Source: Bacteroidota bacterium
GTDB lineage: Bacteria > Bacteroidota > Bacteroidia > AKYH767-A > OLB10
Reading direction: 5' to 3'
DNA length: 64,000 nt
NCBI GenBank assembly: GCA_023251535.1
Contig: JAHEYP010000010.1
Coordinates: 6,131-70,130 of the forward strand
Shown: one piece after another, positions 23,672 to 32,619 of the stretch
How positions within the stretch are numbered: position 1 is the stretch's first letter
Layout of the letters: every line of letters begins with the position of its first letter
Made by a program: the position numbers and the translations under genes
The notes under the pieces: model-generated
What the model saw: only the letters and a program-made list of their open reading frames with translations
Databases searched by the model: none
What the model was told of the DNA's origin: nothing

Positions 23672-24403
23672 ATGAAATCTCACTTATCTTCGATTATTAT
23701 TGCTGTAGCTATTTTAGTTACCGCGCTTGTTTTTTCAAATGCTTTTAAAAACAGGAATAGGGCCAATAATACTATTACTGTAACCGGCCTTGGTAAAAAA
23801 GACTTTGTATCTGACCTTATTGTTTGGAGTGGATCCTTTATTAAGAAAAGCACTAATCTTAAAGAAGCTTATTCAGAACTCGATAAAGATCGCGAAAGTA
23901 TATTGCAATACCTTGTTGGAAAAGGAATCAAACAAGAAAATATTATTTTTTCTGCTGTTGATATTAACAAGGAATTTGATGATGTTTATGGAAGTAATGG
24001 TGAACGATTGAAATCTGTTTTTACCGGATACCGATTAAGCCAAACTGTTCAAATTGAATCTTCCGAAGTAAATAAAGTCGAAGATATTTCTCGCCAAGTA
24101 AGTGAGTTGATCAATTCAGGTGTTGAGTTTTATTCGAACACACCTCAGTATTATTATACAAAACTTGCTGAACTGAAAATTGAAATGATTGCCGAGGCTA
24201 CCAAAGATGCCAATACCCGTGCTAAAAAAATTGCTGAAAACGCAGGGAGCGGTGTTGGTAAATTAAAGAATGCCGATATGGGCGTATTCCAAATTACTGC
24301 TCAGAATTCGGCTGAAGAGTACTCTTGGGGTGGCTCTTTCAATACTTCTTCAAAAAGAAAAACAGCTACAATTACAGTTAAACTAAATTACGAAACTGAT
24401 TAG
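23672..24403 (+). CDS. SIMPL domain (DUF541) protein
   Basis: A 243-residue protein with an N-terminal hydrophobic segment (residues ~5-24) and a SIMPL/DUF541 domain: NTITVTGLGKKDFVSDLIVWSG at ~36-57, LVGKGIKQENI in the central helix-loop, TGYRLSQTVQIESSEVNKV, and the helix LKIEMIAEATKDANTRAKKIAE. SIMPL proteins (BP26-like, periplasmic channel-forming oligomers in Brucella) have no agreed function. It is a single gene behind the cupredoxin terminator. Periplasmic location, held by an uncleaved signal anchor, is likely. Confidence 0.88.
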   Translation: MKSHLSSIIIAVAILVTALVFSNAFKNRNRANNTITVTGLGKKDFVSDLIVWSGSFIKKSTNLKEAYSELDKDRESILQYLVGKGIKQENIIFSAVDINKEFDDVYGSNGERLKSVFTGYRLSQTVQIESSEVNKVEDISRQVSELINSGVEFYSNTPQYYYTKLAELKIEMIAEATKDANTRAKKIAENAGSGVGKLKNADMGVFQITAQNSAEEYSWGGSFNTSSKRKTATITVKLNYETD

Positions 24404-24454
24404 TAGCTTTGATGAATCTTTGATCAGTATTTTCTCCACTTAAATTATTCATTT

Positions 24455-24805
24455 ATGAATATTCTTCTGAAACTAGAAGATTTTGCGAAATTGTCGTTGG
24501 CTTTTATAATGACCTTATTGCTTGGCTTTAAGTGGTGGATGTTCTTCGCATTTTTGTTAGTTCCCGATCTGAGTATGATTGGATATTTGATTAATACGCG
24601 AATTGGAGCTTACCTTTATAATTTTGCACACCATCAAGCCATTGCGTTGATTGTTGTTGGTGTAGGATATTTTTATGCTGATTTGAATATTCAATTTGCT
24701 GGCTGGATTCTCTTCGGCCATAGTGCAATGGATCGTTGTTTTGGTTACGGACTCAAATACAGTGATGATTTTAAAAACACGCATTTAGGAAGAATTGGTT
24801 CTTAA
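24455..24805 (+). CDS. DUF4260 membrane protein
   Basis: A 116-residue membrane protein of the DUF4260 family. Hydrophobic segments lie at about 10-25, 28-48 and 60-85, and the C-terminal signature GHSAMDRCFGYGLKYSDDFKNTHLG, with its conserved His, Asp, Arg and the YGLKY motif, is complete. Function unknown. It stands 51 bp after the SIMPL gene. Confidence 0.9.
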   Translation: MNILLKLEDFAKLSLAFIMTLLLGFKWWMFFAFLLVPDLSMIGYLINTRIGAYLYNFAHHQAIALIVVGVGYFYADLNIQFAGWILFGHSAMDRCFGYGLKYSDDFKNTHLGRIGS

Positions 24806-24855
24806 GTATTTTTGAAAGCATTTTTTATTATTACCTTTATTTAAATCGTAAAAAA

Positions 24856-26337
24856 ATGAAAAAAAATCTGTTTTTTCTCTTGATCTTATTGATAGGTTCA
24901 GCAACTTTTGCTCAGGATTTTCAATGGGCTTATACTGCAGGATTGCCTACACGAAGTCATACTGTAGCAGTTCGACAAAGCAATAACAGGAATTATTGTT
25001 TAGCTGTTTATACTGACAGTTCTTCATTTCGCAGCTCAAGTTTGTTTATGTATAATGTCGCTCAACAATTGTTGTGGACTAAAAGCTTTATAGGTAATGT
25101 TACTTTACAAGATGTCGAAACATGCAGTGACAATAGTTTGATCGCGGTTGGGTCTTTCGAAGACAGTGTTTTAATTGGAAATACTTGGTTATACTCTAGT
25201 CCGGGTTATGAAGGAGGGTTTATTTTTAAATGTGATGAGAACGGTAATTTTCTTTGGGCTAAAACTTTGAATCCTTTTAATGATAGTTTCGAGCCGGCGA
25301 ATTTGTATTTAGCAAATGATTCATTAATGTATCTCACTGCTAGACTAAACGGAGCAAGTGCTTCATTCTGTTCTTTTCATCAACTTAATGAAGTTGGAGT
25401 GATAACTAAAAGTGAAATGGGTGGAAATTTTGATAATAGAACTTATACCAATATTCTCACCGATGCGAATGGTAATATTTGCATCAGTGGAACCTGCGGG
25501 AGTTCTGCCGTATTCGATAGCTTGCATGCAGATATCAATTTCTCTTATCAAAACTTCTTAGTTAAATATGATTCATCATTTAACGCAATTTGGCTAATTT
25601 GTAAGCAGTATATCACTTTCGATGATAATAATAAATTAACGTATGATGGTAGTAATTTGTATTGGGCGTACAACGATTTTTCGAGTTTAAACGGAGATAC
25701 AGTGCGTGTCTTGAAATTAGATGTCAACGGACAAACTATTTCATCCTTTGATGGTCAAGTGCAAGGGGCTTTCTTCCCAGGAATAGCTTTCGATATGGAT
25801 GCTAAAGGAAACGGAGTGCTAATCGAAGAAGCATTTGTACGTCTTTATATTACTCGTATCGATTCATCATTTAATGTGGTTTGGCGTGATACAATTTATA
25901 CTGGAGCATCTGGATTTGCTCAGGAAATTGGCTTGTCGTGCTACGATTCATGTTTTTATCTTTCATCCTTGTATTACAGTGATACACTTACTTTTGGAAA
26001 TATAAATATTGTGAATCCTAATGTTTCCCAAAATTCACCGAGTGATTTATTTGTTAGTAAGTGGGGATATCCTACAATTACTTCAGTACAAATAAATGCA
26101 AATACCGAAAAAATTGAACTGTTTCCAAATCCGGTAAACGATTATCTTCAAGTCATGCTAAATGAAGAACATGATTCCTTTGATATAAGTATTTTCGATG
26201 TAAATGGTAAAACAATAGCTTTACTGCCTAATTCCAATTCAAATCGCGTAGACGTTTCCTGTTTGTCACCAGGATTATACCTATTGAATTTAAAGTATAA
26301 TAATAGAAATTATACAACTCGATTTGTGAAATTGTAA
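24856..26337 (+). CDS. Secreted T9SS-sorted protein, propeller-like
   Basis: A 493-residue exported protein. Residues 1-19 form a signal peptide (ending before QDFQW). Repeats of the type N-G-x-(F/I)-x-W-A-K-(T/S) and D-x-x-G-N-(I/V)-x-(I/V)-S-G occur through residues 30-400, such as NGNFLWAKTL, DANGNICISGTC, DSSFNAIWLI and DSSFNVVWRD, resembling SBBP-type beta-propeller blades. A T9SS type A domain covers ~415-493, starting LFPNPVNDYLQV and ending TTRFVKL. It is likely an extracellular or surface protein with a scaffold or binding role. Confidence 0.8.
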   Translation: MKKNLFFLLILLIGSATFAQDFQWAYTAGLPTRSHTVAVRQSNNRNYCLAVYTDSSSFRSSSLFMYNVAQQLLWTKSFIGNVTLQDVETCSDNSLIAVGSFEDSVLIGNTWLYSSPGYEGGFIFKCDENGNFLWAKTLNPFNDSFEPANLYLANDSLMYLTARLNGASASFCSFHQLNEVGVITKSEMGGNFDNRTYTNILTDANGNICISGTCGSSAVFDSLHADINFSYQNFLVKYDSSFNAIWLICKQYITFDDNNKLTYDGSNLYWAYNDFSSLNGDTVRVLKLDVNGQTISSFDGQVQGAFFPGIAFDMDAKGNGVLIEEAFVRLYITRIDSSFNVVWRDTIYTGASGFAQEIGLSCYDSCFYLSSLYYSDTLTFGNINIVNPNVSQNSPSDLFVSKWGYPTITSVQINANTEKIELFPNPVNDYLQVMLNEEHDSFDISIFDVNGKTIALLPNSNSNRVDVSCLSPGLYLLNLKYNNRNYTTRFVKL

Positions 26338-26406
26338 GGGATTTCGTTAGTTGAAAAATGACCTTTGTTTAGACTTTGCCTATTATTGATTAATTTGGTG
26401 GCCTGA

Positions 26407-27159
26407 ATGAATGGAATTATGGACGAGCAAAATTTAATCCGAATAAATAAATTTCTAAGTGAAGTTGGTTATTGTTCGCGACGTGCTGCCGATACCTTAG
26501 TGGAAGAGGGTAGAGTGACCGCCAACGGAGTTGTATGCGTAATGGGCTCCAAAGTGACCAGAGACGATGAAATTAGAGTCAATGGCAAGTTAGTTTCCGT
26601 TCCCAAAGAAAAACACGTTTATATCGCTTTTAATAAGCCTGTAGGGATTGTTTGCACTACAGATGTTAAAGCGGAAAAGGATAATATAATCGATTATATT
26701 AAGCATCCTCAACGAATTTTCCCAATTGGTCGATTGGACAAACCGAGTGAAGGATTAATCCTCTTGACAAGTGATGGAGATATAGTCAATAAAATTTTAA
26801 GAGCCGGCAATAATCACGAAAAAGAGTACATTGTTTCGGTTGATAGACCGGTTACAGACGATTTTATAAGTAAAATGAGTAATGGTGTCCCCATTTTAGA
26901 AACAACAACACGCAAGTGCTTTGTCGAGAAAATGGATCGTTTCCGATTTAGAATTATTCTCACACAAGGATTAAATCGTCAAATTCGTCGTATGTGTGAA
27001 TATTTGGGATACGAAGTCACCAAGCTCAAAAGAATCCGAATCATGAATATCGAATTGGATATGCCGATAGGGAAGTGGAGAAATTTAAGCGACAAGGAAA
27101 TGGACGAAATCAATTCGTTGTTGGTTGATTCTTCAAAAACACATAAAGAGTTTGAGTAA
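26407..27159 (+). CDS. rluF: 23S rRNA pseudouridine synthase, RluF-type
   Basis: A 250-residue pseudouridine synthase. An S4 RNA-binding domain (residues ~8-60) with IRINKFLSEVGYCSRRAADTLVEEGRV leads into the catalytic domain: the active-site Asp is in GRLDKPSEGLILLTSDGD, followed by LNRQIRRMCEYLGYEVTKLKRIRI. The overall architecture and the IELDMPIGKWRNLSDKEM tail fit RluF, which modifies 23S rRNA position 2604, though RluB/E-type specificity cannot be ruled out by eye. Start ATG 26407; ATG 26419 is possible. Its stop overlaps the start of the next gene by one base (TAATG). Confidence 0.85.
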   Translation: MNGIMDEQNLIRINKFLSEVGYCSRRAADTLVEEGRVTANGVVCVMGSKVTRDDEIRVNGKLVSVPKEKHVYIAFNKPVGIVCTTDVKAEKDNIIDYIKHPQRIFPIGRLDKPSEGLILLTSDGDIVNKILRAGNNHEKEYIVSVDRPVTDDFISKMSNGVPILETTTRKCFVEKMDRFRFRIILTQGLNRQIRRMCEYLGYEVTKLKRIRIMNIELDMPIGKWRNLSDKEMDEINSLLVDSSKTHKEFE

Positions 27160-27704
27160 TGATTAGATGCTTTATTCTCTTGTTATTCATCTTAGCGGGT
27201 TGCAGTGATTCGAATTCTCCTAAGTCCGATATCTCGGTGTCAGTGCAAAAGATCGATACCATTGTAAATCTTGATTCTTCAGTTAATTCAGTTGCTTCAT
27301 CCATTTATCAAGATTATACGAATTATTGGATTGTTATCGCGGATACGGGATTAAAGTACGACCAATTATTAAAGCAAATGCTTGTTTTAAATGAGAAAGT
27401 AAAATTGCCTATTGATTCAATGGGGCGATTTTACAATAGAAAGAAAGACTTGATCGCCTTGCCTGATAATGATGAAGATGAAATGTATGCAGGAGAATAT
27501 TTCCCGAGACGATTTGAGTCAGATTTTTTAAGTATTGAATATTTGAATTATTATACTTCTTCTTCGAAGGAAAAAGTAATGAGTATTGTTGCCGGTGTTT
27601 TCATTAATGAATCATCTGCGGATAGTGTGCTAACACAAATTAGAAATTTTAAATCGAGTGCCTTTAAACTAAAAGCAAACCTATATACAGGTTGCATGCA
27701 TTAA
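27159..27704 (+). CDS. Hypothetical lipoprotein
   Basis: A 181-residue lipoprotein. The signal MIRCFILLLFILAGC has the lipobox LAGC (Cys15), followed by a Ser/Asn-rich linker. The rest contains IVIADTGLKYDQLLKQMLVLN, then an acidic NDEDEMYAGEYFPRRFESDFLSIEYL segment, and a C-terminal helix-strand VMSIVAGVFINESSADSVLTQIRN that is like a SPOR-type (peptidoglycan-binding, cell-division) fold: alternating strand, helix with a short (A/S)-x-(S/D)-x-x-x-L-x-x-I pattern. The SPOR resemblance is tentative. It overlaps the RluF-type gene's stop, so translation is coupled. Confidence 0.7.
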   Translation: MIRCFILLLFILAGCSDSNSPKSDISVSVQKIDTIVNLDSSVNSVASSIYQDYTNYWIVIADTGLKYDQLLKQMLVLNEKVKLPIDSMGRFYNRKKDLIALPDNDEDEMYAGEYFPRRFESDFLSIEYLNYYTSSSKEKVMSIVAGVFINESSADSVLTQIRNFKSSAFKLKANLYTGCMH

Positions 27705-27706
27705 TT

Positions 27707-28498
27707 ATGGAATCAAAAGAATATTTAGATGTTAATCGTCTATCGTGGAATAACAGAGTTGAGGCTCATGTAAATTCTGATTTTTATAATATGGAAGGAT
27801 TCCTCAAAGGAGAGACTTCCTTAAAACAAATAGAACTTGGATTGTTAGGCGATGTGAAGGGTAAAAAGATATTGCATTTGCAATGTCATTTCGGACAAGA
27901 TACCATTTCTTTGTCGCGCATGGGTGCTGATGTTATCGGAATCGATTTGTCGGATAAAGCAATCGAGAAAGCGCGTGAAATAGCAACTCAATTAAATGTT
28001 GATACGAAATTTATTTGTTGCGATATTTTTGATTTGCCGAAACATCTCGACGAGCAGTTTGATATTGTATTCACTAGTTATGGTACCATTGGTTGGCTAC
28101 CCGACATGAATAAATGGGCCGATATCGTTGCTCGCTATAAGAAACCTGAAGGAAAGTTTGTATTTGTAGAATTCCATCCTGCCGTTTGGATGTACGACGA
28201 CGATTTTAAAGGGATAAACTATAATTATTTTAACATGGGTCCTATAATTGAAATTGAAACAGGTACCTATGCCGATAAAACTGCCGATATTACACAGAAA
28301 TATATTATGTGGAATCATGGTATGTCTGAGGTTGTGAATAGTTTAATTTCTTCGGGCTTGAGAATAGATCGAATGGAAGAATATAATTACTCGCCTTATC
28401 CATGTTTTAAGCATACCATTAAGGCTGATAAAGACAAATACTTTATTGAGTCTTTCGGAGATAAGTTTCCTTTAGTTTATGCCATTGTAGCGTCTTAA
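27707..28498 (+). CDS. Class I SAM-dependent methyltransferase
   Basis: A 263-residue cytoplasmic methyltransferase. The Rossmann motif I is KILHLQCHFGQDTISLSRMGADVIGIDLS (residues ~50-78), with the acidic residue binding the SAM ribose in GIDLS; motif II/III follows with DIFDLPKHLDEQFDIVFTSYGTIGWL. The C-terminal half is compatible with small-molecule methylation. I chose ATG 27707, 2 bp after the lipoprotein stop, instead of the ATG at 27692 which lies within that gene. Substrate not predictable. Confidence 0.88.
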   Translation: MESKEYLDVNRLSWNNRVEAHVNSDFYNMEGFLKGETSLKQIELGLLGDVKGKKILHLQCHFGQDTISLSRMGADVIGIDLSDKAIEKAREIATQLNVDTKFICCDIFDLPKHLDEQFDIVFTSYGTIGWLPDMNKWADIVARYKKPEGKFVFVEFHPAVWMYDDDFKGINYNYFNMGPIIEIETGTYADKTADITQKYIMWNHGMSEVVNSLISSGLRIDRMEEYNYSPYPCFKHTIKADKDKYFIESFGDKFPLVYAIVAS

Positions 28499-28589
28499 AC
28501 TTTATTTAATGTTGATTTTACACGAGTTCTTGTAGTTGGATTCAACTTATTGTGAATTTTGTATTAGAATCAAAAAACGCGCCTTGAAA

Positions 28590-28603
28590 ATGACGCTTGT
28601 CAT
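28590..28603 (+). promoter_or_regulatory. Palindrome ATGAC-GCTT-GTCAT
   Basis: A perfect 5-bp dyad with a 4-bp spacer (ATGAC...GTCAT), about 75 bp upstream of the TTG-start membrane gene. The same TGAC-N4-GTCA core recurs at 8262-8273 between the cytochrome c peroxidase and the 8397 gene. It may be an operator; the match is short. Confidence 0.25.
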
Positions 28604-28677
28604 TGTTCTATTTTGATGGAGGTAATAATTTTACGTTGCAATGTCGAACATTCACCATTATGCGATGTTGAACTAAT

Positions 28678-29082
28678 TTGCTTAAAATAAATACGGCTAA
28701 AAGAATTATTTTACTTCTGCTTTTTGTTAATGCAATTACTGCATTGATTGGAGGTGGACAATTAATGTTCAATCCTGATGGTAGGACATTAAATTTAGCT
28801 ACTGCATTATTAAACGGCTCTGTATTTTCCGATTTCTTTATTCCGGGTTTTTCGTTATTTGTTTTTATTGGCGTATTCTCTCTTTTTTTGTTTTTAACGA
28901 TAATTCGCAATAATACAATTCATACATCAGGTGTTATGCTTGAAGGTGGGATGTTGCTTTTTTGGTTGGGTGTGCAGATCTCGGTAATTCAAACACTTCA
29001 TTTTTTTCAATTAATTTATGCCATAATTGGTGTACTATTGTTATGGTTAGGATTTCTGATGAGAAATAAAAAGGAGGAATGA
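28678..29082 (+). CDS. Hypothetical four-helix membrane protein (TTG start)
   Basis: A 134-residue membrane protein with four hydrophobic segments (about residues 9-25, 50-75, 85-103 and 107-127) and a short charged C-terminus (RNKKEE). The frame is closed by a TGA at 28669-28671, and the first possible start is TTG 28678 right after it; the next in-frame ATG lies after the first helix. I recognise no named family. Upstream the sequence 28499-28677 holds no obvious promoter apart from a TGAC-N4-GTCA dyad at 28590-28603. Confidence 0.6.
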   Translation: MLKINTAKRIILLLLFVNAITALIGGGQLMFNPDGRTLNLATALLNGSVFSDFFIPGFSLFVFIGVFSLFLFLTIIRNNTIHTSGVMLEGGMLLFWLGVQISVIQTLHFFQLIYAIIGVLLLWLGFLMRNKKEE

Positions 29083-29204
29083 GATTGCAGCTTTCTTATT
29101 TATAATCATTATCAACTGATATAGTAAATGTCGGATTTTGAGCGCCTAAATTGTGCCGTAAAATGATAATCGTTAGGATTTAAGATTACTTGATTTTAAA
29201 TCAA

Positions 29205-29212
29205 TAATTTTG
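29205..29212 (+). promoter_or_regulatory. Predicted -7 promoter box (TAATTTTG)
   Basis: Exact TAnnTTTG match 10 bp upstream of the SulP ATG, implying a very short leader. No -33 TTG at the standard distance. Confidence 0.45.
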
Positions 29213-29222
29213 TCATAAATAG

Positions 29223-30767
29223 ATGAAAAGAAGTATTCGTTATTACCGAATAATGTGGCTTAAGCATGATCTTCCTGCGGGATTATCGGTGTTTTTGGTT
29301 GCATTGCCTTTGTGTTTGGGCATAGCGTTAGCTAGTGGTGCTCCTTTGTATGCAGGACTGCTTTCAGGAATAATTGGAGGTATGGTAGTCGGATTGGTGA
29401 GCGGTTCTCAATTAGCTGTATCGGGACCAGCTGCGGGATTAACTACTTTAGTTTCGGCTTCAATAATTAGTCTCGGAGGATTTCAGGTTTTTTTGTTAGC
29501 TGTGATTGTTGCTGGATTATTCCAAATTTTACTTGGCGTATTAAAGTTAGGGTCGATTGGGAATTACTTCCCTTCATCGGTAATAAAAGGGATGTTAGCC
29601 GCTATAGGCGTGATATTAATCTCTAAACAAATTCCTTTGGCTTTAGGTTACGATCGTCCCGATTTTTGGACCAGTGGCTTTATGCAATTGTTTGAATCTA
29701 AAAATGTATTAGGCAATTTCACAGAGTTAAATCACCATCTTACTACCACAGCATTGGTGATTACTGTAGTTTCTATTGTGGCAATGAGTTTTTTACAACG
29801 ATCGAAGTCTGCGAAGCTTAAGTTAATTCCAGCTCCATTAATTGTTGTTTTGATTGGGATTTTAATAAACATGATATTGTCGGGTTCCTTATTTGAATTG
29901 CGTTCATCGCAGCTGGTAAATATTCCTCCTCGTGTATTTAAAAGTATTTCATTTCCCGACTTTCAAAAAATGTTTGTCGTGACAGAGATTTGGAAGGACG
30001 GAATTGTAATCGGGTTATTGGCAACTCTTGAAACACTATTGTGCATTGAAGCGGTCGATAAGTTAGATCGAAGAAATAGAATTACACCTGTGAATAGAGA
30101 ATTAGTTGCTCAAGGAGTGGGGAATTTGCTTTGTGGGTTATTTGGTGCAATCCCAATGACCGCTGTTGTAGTAAGAGGTGCTGCGAACGTAGATGCAGGT
30201 GCAAGAACAAAATTATCTGCGTTTACACATGGACTATTCTTGTTGTTAGCAGTATTGCTGATTCCTTCTTTGCTAAATAAAATACCTTATGCTTCGCTAG
30301 CTTCAATATTACTTGTTACTGGATATAATTTGACTAAACCTAAATTGTATCGCAATATGTGGAGCTTGGGATGGAAACAGTTTCTTCCGTTTCTGATTAC
30401 CATTTTCGTGATTTTAGCTACTGACTTACTGGTAGGAGTGAGTATAGGATTGCTTATTTCCGTTTATTTTATCATTCAAACAAACTTTAAAACAGAATAT
30501 AAAATCAATAAGGTTACTTTGAACGGAATCGATAGCTATTTCATAAAACTAAATAGTACAGTAACTTTTTTGAATAAAGTGAAGCTAAGAAAGGCATTAG
30601 AGGAAATCCCTGATTACAGTGAATTAGTAATCGATGGAAGTGAATGCCATTTTATCGATTACGACATCCTTGAAATTGTTTCTGAATATCACGCAAAAGC
30701 GCATGAAAGGCATGTTCAAGTTACGCTGAAAGGAGTTGAAAAAGTAAATGTGACTGCTATTCACTAA
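29223..30767 (+). CDS. SulP family anion transporter with STAS domain
   Basis: A 514-residue inner-membrane SulP/SLC26-type transporter, which moves bicarbonate, sulfate or other anions with Na+ or H+. The first transmembrane hallmark is LPAGLSVFLVALPLCLGIALASGAP, followed by SGSQLAVSGPAAGL, the conserved SLC26 substrate-site region. About 11-12 helices lead to a C-terminal STAS domain (~435-514) with VIDGSECHFIDYDILEIV. Length and STAS match the BicA/SulP subgroup; a carbonic anhydrase often accompanies it but none is adjacent here, so substrate is undecided. ATG 29223 is near a -7 box; ATG 29253 is a possible alternative. Confidence 0.9.
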   Translation: MKRSIRYYRIMWLKHDLPAGLSVFLVALPLCLGIALASGAPLYAGLLSGIIGGMVVGLVSGSQLAVSGPAAGLTTLVSASIISLGGFQVFLLAVIVAGLFQILLGVLKLGSIGNYFPSSVIKGMLAAIGVILISKQIPLALGYDRPDFWTSGFMQLFESKNVLGNFTELNHHLTTTALVITVVSIVAMSFLQRSKSAKLKLIPAPLIVVLIGILINMILSGSLFELRSSQLVNIPPRVFKSISFPDFQKMFVVTEIWKDGIVIGLLATLETLLCIEAVDKLDRRNRITPVNRELVAQGVGNLLCGLFGAIPMTAVVVRGAANVDAGARTKLSAFTHGLFLLLAVLLIPSLLNKIPYASLASILLVTGYNLTKPKLYRNMWSLGWKQFLPFLITIFVILATDLLVGVSIGLLISVYFIIQTNFKTEYKINKVTLNGIDSYFIKLNSTVTFLNKVKLRKALEEIPDYSELVIDGSECHFIDYDILEIVSEYHAKAHERHVQVTLKGVEKVNVTAIH

Positions 30768-31009
30768 AAAAATACAGTCGATTTCACTTCTAGATTTCTT
30801 ACTTGATATTCTCATTTCTCACACATTTCAAACGAAATACTGGAAAGCTTAAGAATTGTTTACTTAAACACAATTTGTTGTAACATGTTGTTTTTCAGTT
30901 ATTTGTGTGTGTTTATTTTGTTGGCCCGGAAATAATTCCGTAAAAGCCTCTCAAATAATATTTTAACCGGAAATTAAAGCGTACTTTTACTGAGTAATTA
31001 AAAATAAAT

Positions 31010-31456
31010 ATGGCCAAATCACAGGAGACTTTCAGCAAGAAAGAAAAGGAAAAGAAACGTTTAAAAAAGCGACAAGACAAAGAGCAGAAGAAAGAAGATC
31101 GTAAAACTGACGGTAAAGGAAAGTCTTTTGAGGATATGATTGCTTATGTAGATGAATTCGGGAATATTACTTCCACTCCTCCTGATCCAACTAAGCGTAA
31201 AGTAGTAGATGTTGATCAAATTGTGATTGGTGCTACCAGCCGCGATGAAAATCCTGAAGATTCAATTTTTGAAGGTAAAGTAACTTTCTTTAATACAGAT
31301 AAAGGTTACGGATTTATTAAGTACAATGGTGATCGTGATAATATTTTCGTTCACATCAATAACGTGCTTACACCGATTACAGATCATGATTTGGTAACTT
31401 TTGAAGTAGAACATACTCCAAAAGGTTTAAGTGCCATTAAAGTGAAGAAAAAGTAG
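31010..31456 (+). CDS. Cold-shock domain protein with lysine-rich N-terminal extension
   Basis: A 148-residue RNA-binding protein. Residues ~85-145 are a cold-shock domain: GKVTFFNTDKGYGFIKY contains RNP1 and NIFVHI is RNP2. The first 45 residues are a highly charged Lys/Glu-rich coil (KEKEKKRLKKRQDKEQKKEDRK), followed by a linker with YVDEFGNITSTPPDP. This architecture, a CSD with a basic N-terminal coil, is common in Bacteroidota and longer than the 70-residue CspA. It likely binds mRNA or single-stranded nucleic acid. The 242-bp upstream region contains an AATTGT...ACAATT hairpin (30854-30875) and may be a regulated leader. A terminator follows. Confidence 0.9.
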   Translation: MAKSQETFSKKEKEKKRLKKRQDKEQKKEDRKTDGKGKSFEDMIAYVDEFGNITSTPPDPTKRKVVDVDQIVIGATSRDENPEDSIFEGKVTFFNTDKGYGFIKYNGDRDNIFVHINNVLTPITDHDLVTFEVEHTPKGLSAIKVKKK

Positions 31457-31472
31457 TACAACATATAAAGAG

Positions 31473-31500
31473 ACTCCGGATTTTTACCGGAGTTTTTTTT
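31473..31500 (+). terminator. Rho-independent terminator
   Basis: ACTCCGG (31473-31479) pairs with CCGGAGT (31487-31493) and is followed by eight T. It ends the cold-shock gene. Confidence 0.93.
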
Positions 31501-31562
31501 GCGCTAACTTTTAATGCTATTGCGCGATTTTTCTTTTTACATTCGCTTCAGTGTTTAATAAG

Positions 31563-32039
31563 ATGAAAGTATCTGTACAAAGTCTTTTCTCATTATTCCT
31601 TTGCTTGTCGCTTGGGTCATGCGATCCTATTGCAAACACTAAGGAGCCTGAGGTGTATTACCAAAATTCAGTTGAAGTCGACACAACTGTTTCCATTGAA
31701 CATGAGGATTTGGTAAATTTCAAATGTGCTGTGGTGGTATCTCCTGATGAGGATAAGTTTAATGTCGATAAAAGTAGTTACGAGAGTATCAATGATTCAT
31801 TAGCTACTGAAACGCAATTGTATTTAAACGATGCTTTGCATTATTTGGATTCAACATCTACTAAGGTATTAGCACGGAAATCAAAAGGTGAGATCATTTT
31901 TCAATTGAAGTCGGGAAAGAAAGTAATGAAGAACCTTTCAGTTTACTCTTGGCAAATACTATTCTTTAACGGATTCGAAGAGCCTAAAGAGGTTGATATG
32001 TCGATTATCGATAAAGAGTTTAAAGCTTACATGAAATAA
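31563..32039 (+). CDS. Hypothetical lipoprotein
   Basis: A 158-residue lipoprotein of unknown function. The signal MKVSVQSLFSLFLCLSLGSC holds the lipobox LGSC (Cys20). The mature region contains acidic and charged segments (VVVSPDEDKFNVDKSSYES, LYLNDALHYLDSTS) and alternates helix and strand, without recognisable domain. ATG 31563 is preferred over the upstream GTG 31551, which adds four residues and is a rarer start. The VOC gene begins 4 bp after its stop. Confidence 0.72.
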   Translation: MKVSVQSLFSLFLCLSLGSCDPIANTKEPEVYYQNSVEVDTTVSIEHEDLVNFKCAVVVSPDEDKFNVDKSSYESINDSLATETQLYLNDALHYLDSTSTKVLARKSKGEIIFQLKSGKKVMKNLSVYSWQILFFNGFEEPKEVDMSIIDKEFKAYMK

Positions 32040-32043
32040 ATTT

Positions 32044-32433
32044 ATGCATCAAAATCTAGCTCATATTGCTATAGTGGTAGACGATTACGATAAGGCAATC
32101 AACTATTATACTTCAGTTCTGAAATTTATTTTACTCGAGGACAAGATGCTTACACCTAATAAGCGTTGGGTAAGAATTGGCTTCCCCGGAAGCAATGGTT
32201 GCTCAATTTTACTTGCGAAGGCATCAAATGAGGAGCAGGTTTCACGAATTGGGAATCAAACCGGAGGTAGAGTTTTTCTGTTTTTACATACCGACGATCT
32301 TGACCGCGATCATAAAAACTTGTTAAAGCATTCAGTTCAAATTGTGCGTGAACCTGTGAAAGAAGAGTGGGGTAACGTGCTTGTATTTGCCGATTTTTAT
32401 GGGAATTTGTGGGATTTAATACAACCACTCTGA
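32044..32433 (+). CDS. VOC superfamily protein
   Basis: A 129-residue VOC/glyoxalase-type protein: HIAIVVDDYDKAINYYTSVLKF (first unit) and VFLFLHTDDLDRDHKNLLKHSVQ (second), ending NVLVFADFYGNLWDLIQP. Conserved His in HIAIVVDDY and an acidic residue in the last strand match the usual metal ligands, so it may be an enzyme. It follows the lipoprotein gene by 4 bp. Substrate unknown. Confidence 0.86.
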   Translation: MHQNLAHIAIVVDDYDKAINYYTSVLKFILLEDKMLTPNKRWVRIGFPGSNGCSILLAKASNEEQVSRIGNQTGGRVFLFLHTDDLDRDHKNLLKHSVQIVREPVKEEWGNVLVFADFYGNLWDLIQPL

Positions 32434-32619
32434 TTTGTACTTTATTGGACTCCCTAGAGTGATGGAAGTTGGATTATATTTAGTTAAAATTGGCTTTTAT
32501 TGAAAAATGCGAATTAAAATTATCATGTTTATTTTTTTTATTACTTTAGTAGAACTTTTCAGATAAGTACCAAACCAAAGTCAATATACGGGGGTATAGT
32601 TGACATTACTAATAAGAGA

